Origin: Halalkalicoccus jeotgali B3
GTDB lineage: Archaea > Halobacteriota > Halobacteria > Halobacteriales > Halalkalicoccaceae
Direction of reading: 5' to 3'
Assembly (NCBI RefSeq): GCF_000196895.1
Contig: NC_014297.1
Location: 1,873,328 to 1,937,327 of the forward strand
DNA length: 64,000 bases
Within the stretch, counting starts at the first letter, position 1; each line of letters opens with the position of its first letter. A program made the position numbers and the translations under genes. Positions 59,008 through 64,000 of this stretch are shown one piece after another. Below the pieces are notes generated by a model, which did no database searches, was not told where the DNA came from, and saw nothing but the letters and a program-made list of their open reading frames with translations.

Positions 59008-60173
59008 CCCGCGTCGAACTCGAAGGGATCACCGAGGGCCGCATCGACGCCACCGCGAACCGGACGCTCTTGCGCGAGAACGGGGAGGAGAATGGAAGGT
59101 TCGAACGGGTCGGTCGGCTCCCGAACCCGGCGGCCCGAACGGAACGACTCTGGCACGAACTGCTCAGTACGGAGCCGTGGAAGCCGCTGCTCGAACGGGT
59201 CGTCGGAGGTTTTTCGGCCGGCAACGTCTGGCGGGTCTCCGAGCGCGCGCTGATCGCAACGACAGGGCGGTGGCTACTCGCCTCCCGCGACGGCGGACGG
59301 ACCTGGTCGGTCCGCCGGACCCTTCCCGAGTCCTCGGGGCCGAAGGGCGTCCTCCCGACGGGGGTGTGTCACCACGCGGGCGCGGTCTACCTCGGGGAGT
59401 ACCCGCTGGATCACGCGACGGTCCCGAAGCTGTTGCGCTCGCGCGATGAGGGCTGGACGTGGGAGGTAGTGCGGGACTTTCCCGGCGTGCGCCACCTTCA
59501 TTCCGTTCAGTCCGATCCCTACACCGACGAGCTGTGGATCACCACGGGGGATCGCGACGAGGGGTGTTGGATCGGTCGCCTTCGCGAGGGGGCCTTCGAG
59601 GTCGTCGGCGGCGGCAGCCAGCGCTGGCGCGCGGTCGAACTGGCCTTTAGCCCCGATGCCGTCCTCTGGGGGATGGACAGCGTCTACTCGCCGGAAAACC
59701 ACGTCCTGAAGCTCGACAGGACCGAACTCGACCGACCGGAGCCGATCCCGGAGACGGTCCACGTCCTCGACGGGTCGGTGTTCTACGCCGCGTCACTCGA
59801 CGTCGGCGGGGAACGCTGGGTCGTCCTCTCGACGAGCGTCGAACCCGGAACGGATTCGACGGCCCCGCCCGGCAGTCCGGAACACGACGCCACCGGGCGG
59901 GCGCGGGTCGTCGCCGCCTCCTCCGGGTCGGAGTTTACGGTGTGGCACGAACTCGCCGCCTACCGTCGCCGCCGAAACCTCGGCGAGTTCTGGAACCCCA
60001 AGGGACTCTTGCCCCGCTCCAGCGCGTACGTCCACCTCGCGGCCGATCCCGAGCGCGGGGTGGTGCTGAACCCGTACAACACGGCACGGCAGGACGGCTC
60101 GCTGATCGTGATCCCGCCCTCACGGTTCGCCGCGCTGTCGGACTCGGCGCTCGAATCCGTCCTCGGGGAGTGA
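59004..60173 (+). CDS. Asp-box (BNR) beta-propeller protein, sialidase-like
   Basis: 389 residues, no signal peptide. Two Asp boxes are clear, SRDGGRTWSV and SRDEGWTWEV, within propeller blades; RVSERALIATTGRWLLASRD and VYLGEYPLDHATVPKLLRSR alternate with them. VQSDPYTDELWITTGDRDEG and PNPAARTERLW are other blade-like stretches. The fold is that of sialidases and related glycan hydrolases, but no catalytic Arg triad or FRIP motif is evident, so it may only bind glycan. The ATG overlaps the stop of the alpha/alpha-barrel gene. Confidence 0.78.
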   Translation: MTRVELEGITEGRIDATANRTLLRENGEENGRFERVGRLPNPAARTERLWHELLSTEPWKPLLERVVGGFSAGNVWRVSERALIATTGRWLLASRDGGRTWSVRRTLPESSGPKGVLPTGVCHHAGAVYLGEYPLDHATVPKLLRSRDEGWTWEVVRDFPGVRHLHSVQSDPYTDELWITTGDRDEGCWIGRLREGAFEVVGGGSQRWRAVELAFSPDAVLWGMDSVYSPENHVLKLDRTELDRPEPIPETVHVLDGSVFYAASLDVGGERWVVLSTSVEPGTDSTAPPGSPEHDATGRARVVAASSGSEFTVWHELAAYRRRRNLGEFWNPKGLLPRSSAYVHLAADPERGVVLNPYNTARQDGSLIVIPPSRFAALSDSALESVLGE

Positions 60174-60200
60174 GAAACCGGGAGTCGACGCCCCATGCGG

Positions 60201-60219
60201 GGTAAGTCGCCCATAACAA
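60201..60219 (+). promoter_or_regulatory. Surface-glycan promoter box (copy 10)
   Basis: GGTAAG, TCGCC, CATAACAA, then TGCGCG. The second half starts 38 bases before ATG 60250. Confidence 0.65.
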
Positions 60220-60249
60220 TGCGCGAAACCGGTGATGGTGCGAGCGACC

Positions 60250-61341
60250 ATGGCCGTCGACACTGCGGTGATCGGTGCGGGCGAAGTTTCGGACAGTCAC
60301 CTCTCGGCGCTCGCGGGCAACCCCCGGACGAACCTCGTCGGGATCTGTGACATCGACGAATCGCGGGCGACCGCCGCCGCGAAGAAGTACGACACGGATC
60401 CGTACTTCGACCTCGATGACCTCCTCGAATCGGTCGATCTCGACTGGATCCACGTCTGTACGTCGGTCCAGACTCACCTCCCGCTGGCCGAGAAGGCGAT
60501 CCGGGCCGGCGTGCCGGTATTGATCGAGAAACCGACCACCGAGACCGTCGCCGAGCTCGACGAACTCGCGGCGCTCTCGGAGGAACACGACGTGCCAGTC
60601 TCACCCGTCCACCAGCACCTCTTCGACCCCGCGATGCGCACCGCGCGAAAGCGGATCCGTTCCGGCGAGATCGGCCCCGTCCGGGGCGTCGACCTCGTCT
60701 ATACGGGCCACACCCGACCGGACGAGGCCAACCGGGGCACGTGGGTGTTCGACCTGCCGGGCGGCGAGTTCGAGGAGGGCCTGCCCCATCCCCTGTACCT
60801 CACGCTCGGGGCCGGGGGCTACCCGCGCGGCGAGGACGACATCAGCGCACAGACGAGCCTCTACGGCGACTACGAGGGGCGGTTCGACTACGATTCGGCC
60901 CAGATCCAGTACGCCACCGAGGAGGGCGCACTCTGTAGTGCGACGATGCTCGCCGGGGGCGCACAGAACCGCACGATACAGATCCACGGCGAGGACGCCA
61001 CGCTGATCGTCGACATGATCCTCCAGACGGTTCACCGGATCGAGGGCGACTACAAGGGCTCGACCGTCGGGAAGGTCAAACAGAGCCTGAAGTACGCCGG
61101 TGGCCACCTCGCGGGGCTGGCGAAGAACGCCAAACTCGTCGCTCACGCCAGCTACAGCGACGAGTGGGCACCCAAGACGAAGATCGATCCCCACAAGTAC
61201 CAGATCGACCGCACGGCCTACGCCCTCCAGCACGACCTCTCGATGCCCGTCCCCCTCTCGGAGGCCCGGTGGACCATCCGACTGATGGAGGAACTGCGCG
61301 AGGCCGCCGAACGGCCCGCCGCGATCGCGATGACCGACTGA
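60250..61341 (+). CDS. Gfo/Idh/MocA-family oxidoreductase
   Basis: 363 residues, NAD(P)-dependent, acting on a sugar or nucleotide sugar. The Rossmann domain has AVIGAGEVSDSHLSALAGNP and DWIHVCTSVQTHLPLAEKAI, followed by the catalytic VPVLIEKPTTETV (Glu-Lys-Pro). The C-terminal half (GPVRGVDLVYTGHTRPDEAN, GGAQNRTIQIHGEDATLIVD) forms the beta sheet face. ATG 60250 is chosen because the family starts close to this Met and it is nearest the usual distance from the promoter box; GTG 60232 and ATG 60235 are alternatives. Cotranscribed with the flippase. Confidence 0.9.
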   Translation: MAVDTAVIGAGEVSDSHLSALAGNPRTNLVGICDIDESRATAAAKKYDTDPYFDLDDLLESVDLDWIHVCTSVQTHLPLAEKAIRAGVPVLIEKPTTETVAELDELAALSEEHDVPVSPVHQHLFDPAMRTARKRIRSGEIGPVRGVDLVYTGHTRPDEANRGTWVFDLPGGEFEEGLPHPLYLTLGAGGYPRGEDDISAQTSLYGDYEGRFDYDSAQIQYATEEGALCSATMLAGGAQNRTIQIHGEDATLIVDMILQTVHRIEGDYKGSTVGKVKQSLKYAGGHLAGLAKNAKLVAHASYSDEWAPKTKIDPHKYQIDRTAYALQHDLSMPVPLSEARWTIRLMEELREAAERPAAIAMTD

Positions 61342-61395
61342 ACGCGCCTGCCCGATCACCCGTCCGAACGGCTCCTCGTCCGACAGTCCGACAGA

Positions 61396-62862
61396 ATGTC
61401 AATTCCAGAGAAGATAATCGGCGGCCTGAAAGCACAGCTCGTCTCCGAAGGGGTTCGCGTCGTCGCAAACGGACTCGTGATCGTCCTGCTGGCCCGGGAG
61501 TTCCTCGATCCCGATGAGTACGGTCTGCTCTTTCTGGCCATCTCGATCTTCGGGGTCGCCCTGCTGTTCAGCCAGTTCGGAATCGCCAAATCCGCCGCCC
61601 GCTACGTCGCCGAGTACCGGACGACCGACCCCGGACAGGTACCCCACATCGTCCGCATCTCGCTGTTCTACCTCGTCGTCTCGATCCTGCTGGTCGGCGG
61701 GACGATCACGGTGTTCAACGAGGAGATCGCCGGCCTGGTCGGCGAGCCCGCGCTCGCGTCGCTGCTCGTCTTCGGGTTGGTGTACGTCGCAAGCGAGACG
61801 CTTCGGTCCTACCTCTCGCACGTCCTGCAGGGCTTTAACCGCATCTCGCTGAGCGCGGCCGTCGGGATCGTCGGCAACGTCGGGCTGATCACGTTTATCC
61901 TGCTGTTTCTCGCGCTGGGGGGCGGGGCCGTCGGCGCGCTGCTCGGCTACGTCGTCGGCTACGGGCTGGCCTGCATCGCGGGGCTCGTAGTCGTCTTCCG
62001 ACTCGTGGGCGGCTACGAGCGCGCGAGCGAGGTCGGCCACGACCTCCCGCGGCGCATCCTCGAGTACAGCGTCCCCCTCACAGCGACCGGCGGGGCGAAC
62101 GTGCTCTATAAGCAAGCCGACACCATCCTGATCGGGGTCTTTCTCAGTCCCGTCGCCGTGGGCTACTACACGCTCGCGAAACAGATCGCGGACTTCGTCA
62201 TCGCACCCGCGAGTTCGTTGGGGTTTACCGTCGCGCCGACCTACGGCGAGCACAAGGCGAGCGGCGACCTCTCGGCAGCGGCGCGCGTCTACGAGACCAC
62301 CTTCGAGTACACCGTCCTCCTGTACGTGCCGGCGGCCGCGGGCCTCGTTATCGTCGCCGAGCCCACGATCCGCTTCATATTCGGGGCGGACTACCTCGGC
62401 GCCGTGCCCGTGATCCAGGTCCTGAGCGGGTTCGTCGTCCTGCAGGCGATCGATAAGATCACCAACGACGGGCTGGACTTCCTCGGCCGGGCGCGGGCGC
62501 GGGCGGTCTCGAAGGGCTCGACGGCCCTGCTGAACTTCCTGCTCAACTTGCTGTTGATCCCCGCCGTGGGCGTCGTCGGGGCGGCGATCTCGACGGTGAT
62601 CGGGTTTACCATCATGGTGGCGGTCAACGTCTACATCGTCCACCGCGAACTCACGCTCTCGTTCGAGCGCCTCGCACGGAGCGTCGGGCTGGTCTGTCTG
62701 GTCACCGCCGGAATGTGTGGCGTCGTCCTGTTTTTCGCCCCCTACATCACCAACGTCTTCGTGTTGTTCGCCATCGTCGGCCTCGGGGGACTTGTCTGGC
62801 TGTCGCTGTCGGCGCTGTGCGGTCTTCTCGACGTCGGGGATGCGGTCTCGGCGCTTCGCTAG
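61396..62862 (+). CDS. Oligosaccharide flippase (Wzx/MATE-like polysaccharide exporter)
   Basis: 488 residues with about fourteen helices, flipping lipid-linked glycan across the membrane. The N-terminus is GGLKAQLVSEGVRVVANGLV then LLAREFLDPDEYGLLFLAIS, and GIAKSAARYVAEY is the conserved first-loop motif. ANVLYKQADTILIGVFLSPV and VGYYTLAKQIADFVIAPASS are typical of helices 7-8. It follows the Gfo/Idh gene by 54 bases on the same strand and overlaps the convergent deacetylase by four bases. Confidence 0.93.
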   Translation: MSIPEKIIGGLKAQLVSEGVRVVANGLVIVLLAREFLDPDEYGLLFLAISIFGVALLFSQFGIAKSAARYVAEYRTTDPGQVPHIVRISLFYLVVSILLVGGTITVFNEEIAGLVGEPALASLLVFGLVYVASETLRSYLSHVLQGFNRISLSAAVGIVGNVGLITFILLFLALGGGAVGALLGYVVGYGLACIAGLVVVFRLVGGYERASEVGHDLPRRILEYSVPLTATGGANVLYKQADTILIGVFLSPVAVGYYTLAKQIADFVIAPASSLGFTVAPTYGEHKASGDLSAAARVYETTFEYTVLLYVPAAAGLVIVAEPTIRFIFGADYLGAVPVIQVLSGFVVLQAIDKITNDGLDFLGRARARAVSKGSTALLNFLLNLLLIPAVGVVGAAISTVIGFTIMVAVNVYIVHRELTLSFERLARSVGLVCLVTAGMCGVVLFFAPYITNVFVLFAIVGLGGLVWLSLSALCGLLDVGDAVSALR

Positions 62863-63797
62863 CGCGGTGTCGGGCCCGGTTCGGGGGCGACGCGCTCGCT
62901 TATCGCCCCCATGGTCTCGACCGTGAGCGACGAGTCCTCGCGGCGCGCGGCGAGATGCGAGAGAACGGCCCGCAGGCGTTCGACGTCGCGTTCGGCCAGC
63001 AGGTTGTTGGGATGCAACCAGAGGTGACAGACACCCTCGCCGTCGACCGCGCGGTCGATACCCGCTTTCGCCTGCCGGAGGACCGGGTCTCCGACGGCCG
63101 GTTCCAGGAGCGTGCGTGCGGCCCCCTCGAACCCGAACAGATCGAGCGAGGCGGGCAGGTTCACGAGGCCGTACTCGTCGACGGTTGGAGTGACCAGCGG
63201 CGGGTCGCTGCGAACGAGCGCCGCGTCGAGGAGTTTCCCTGCACGCCGGGCGGGCCACGCGTCGAACCACCGGTCGGGCCCGAGGCCGCGATAGCTCCGA
63301 AACCCATAGGCCGCAAGCACGTCCCGGTGTCCGACGTTGTTCCGCGGGAAGACGAACGACCGAAGCGCGAGTCCCATCCTGTCGGCCGCCTCGATGCTCG
63401 CCTCGATCTCGGCGATCGCCGTCCGACGAGTCGTCGCCGGATCCCCGAACTCGACGTGGGAAAAGCCGTGGCTGGCGATCTCGTGGTCCACCGCCGAGTC
63501 GTGGACCGCCCGGACGAGGTCGGGGCCGAACCACGCCTCGTGCTCGTCAGCGCTCCCGCCGGGGTCGCGGGCGAACCACTCGGGCGAACGGGGATGGTCG
63601 GCGTGGATGCCGTCACACTCCTCGAGGAGGAGGTGGCCGACGACCGCCCACGTCGCCGGGATCGAGAACTCATCGAGGGCCGCAAGCAGGCATGACCATG
63701 CGGGTCGGGCGGCCGCGATCCGGTCGCGTGGCGGGTCCGCGAGGTCGTGAAACCCCCAGGCGAGTTCGGCGTCAATAGAGAGCACGACTGTTCCCAT
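62859..63797 (-). CDS. Polysaccharide-deacetylase-like protein, cytoplasmic
   Basis: 312 residues, no signal. VVLSIDAELAWGFHDLADPP carries the metal Asp, VVGHLLLEECDGIHADH follows, and HEIASHGFSHVEFGDP has the His pair. FVFPRNNVGHRDVLAAYGF and CHLWLHPNNLLAERDVERL complete the NodB-type site. It is the fourth deacetylase-type gene in the window. ATG 63797 is 35 bases from a promoter box. Confidence 0.87.
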   Translation of the reverse strand: MGTVVLSIDAELAWGFHDLADPPRDRIAAARPAWSCLLAALDEFSIPATWAVVGHLLLEECDGIHADHPRSPEWFARDPGGSADEHEAWFGPDLVRAVHDSAVDHEIASHGFSHVEFGDPATTRRTAIAEIEASIEAADRMGLALRSFVFPRNNVGHRDVLAAYGFRSYRGLGPDRWFDAWPARRAGKLLDAALVRSDPPLVTPTVDEYGLVNLPASLDLFGFEGAARTLLEPAVGDPVLRQAKAGIDRAVDGEGVCHLWLHPNNLLAERDVERLRAVLSHLAARREDSSLTVETMGAISERVAPEPGPTPR

Positions 63798-63824
63798 GCT
63801 GGCCCCACATGAACGATGCGGGCT

Positions 63825-63843
63825 TTGTAATCCCGTCCTTACC
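63825..63843 (-). promoter_or_regulatory. Surface-glycan promoter box (copy 11)
   Basis: Minus strand: GGTAAG, GACGG, GATTACAA, then AGCCCG. The second half starts 35 bases before ATG 63797. Confidence 0.6.
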
Positions 63844-63917
63844 CGTCTTCGATATTCGACGGTTGGACCTACAGTCGTCGTCGCCCGTCCTCGACGGGCT
63901 GCAAGGACCGACTACTG

Positions 63918-63936
63918 GCTAGGAAACGGATAACTA
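63918..63936 (+). promoter_or_regulatory. Surface-glycan promoter box (copy 12)
   Basis: GCTAGG, AAACG, GATAACTA. The second half starts 33 bases before the ATG at 63962, pointing at a gene that leaves the window. Confidence 0.6.
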
Positions 63937-63961
63937 CGCCTCGACAGTGTGTGTCGATCTC

Positions 63962-64000
63962 ATGGCCAAAACAACTACGAGGGAACCGCAAGCGGACGAA
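63962..64000 (+). CDS. Start of an unidentified gene (13 codons visible)
   Basis: ATG 63962 opens MAKTTTREPQADE before the window ends. It is called because it sits at the fixed distance from a promoter box and is divergent from the deacetylase. The product cannot be named. Confidence 0.5.
   Translation, partial: MAKTTTREPQADE

Overview
The window is a stretch of haloarchaeal chromosome. The evidence is high GC with strongly acidic proteins (Asp/Glu-rich, Lys-poor), Tat signal peptides with twin arginines, TATA-type leaderless promoters about 33-36 bases upstream of starts, many ATGA/TGATG stop-start overlaps, and families typical of Halobacteria (DUF7344-like regulators, a GlpR/PfkB-controlled fructose PTS, F420-type proteins, GvpA). 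No rRNA, tRNA, CRISPR array or insertion sequence was seen.

Layout. (1) 1-9.8 kb: catabolic and redox genes: a partial acyl-CoA dehydrogenase, an O-methyltransferase, an M20 carbamoylase-type hydrolase, a zinc alcohol dehydrogenase divergent from an amidohydrolase/DUF59 pair, a zinc ribbon protein and a membrane protein. (2) 8.3-11.5 kb: a siroheme nitrite/sulfite reductase overlapping an FrhB-type F420/iron-sulfur protein. (3) 11.9-18.1 kb: a complete fructose PTS operon (EIIC, EIIA, HPr, EI, EIIB) with 1-phosphofructokinase and divergent GlpR; the EIIA-HPr junction is expanded by two hairpin repeats. (4) 18.2-33 kb: universal stress proteins and a glycine-betaine-like catabolic cluster: BCCT transporter, Rieske oxygenase, dimethylglycine and sarcosine oxidases, threonine/serine ammonia-lyase, IclR regulator. 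The transporter carries an in-frame TAG and the Rieske gene a one-base frameshift, so import and the first step both look broken or recoded. (5) 33-47.7 kb and 52.8-64 kb: a large surface-glycan region with four polysaccharide deacetylases, two alkaline-phosphatase-superfamily enzymes, GlmS, WecB, glycosyltransferases, a Gfo/Idh oxidoreductase, an alpha/alpha-barrel plus Asp-box pair, a flippase, secreted and membrane proteins and a solitary gvpA. (6) 47.9-52.8 kb: hydrolases, a CDGSH iron-sulfur protein, an LtrA remnant, an MFS transporter and a DsrE protein.

The most notable observation is a shared promoter-like box, roughly GGTARG-N5-RATAACAA, with the two halves exactly 11 bases apart. 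It lies 33-38 bases upstream of the start codon of many surface-glycan genes from about 34 kb to the window end, on both strands. In two cases that start belongs to a very short leader ORF whose stop overlaps the start of the main gene. This looks like a dedicated, leaderless, co-regulated promoter class.
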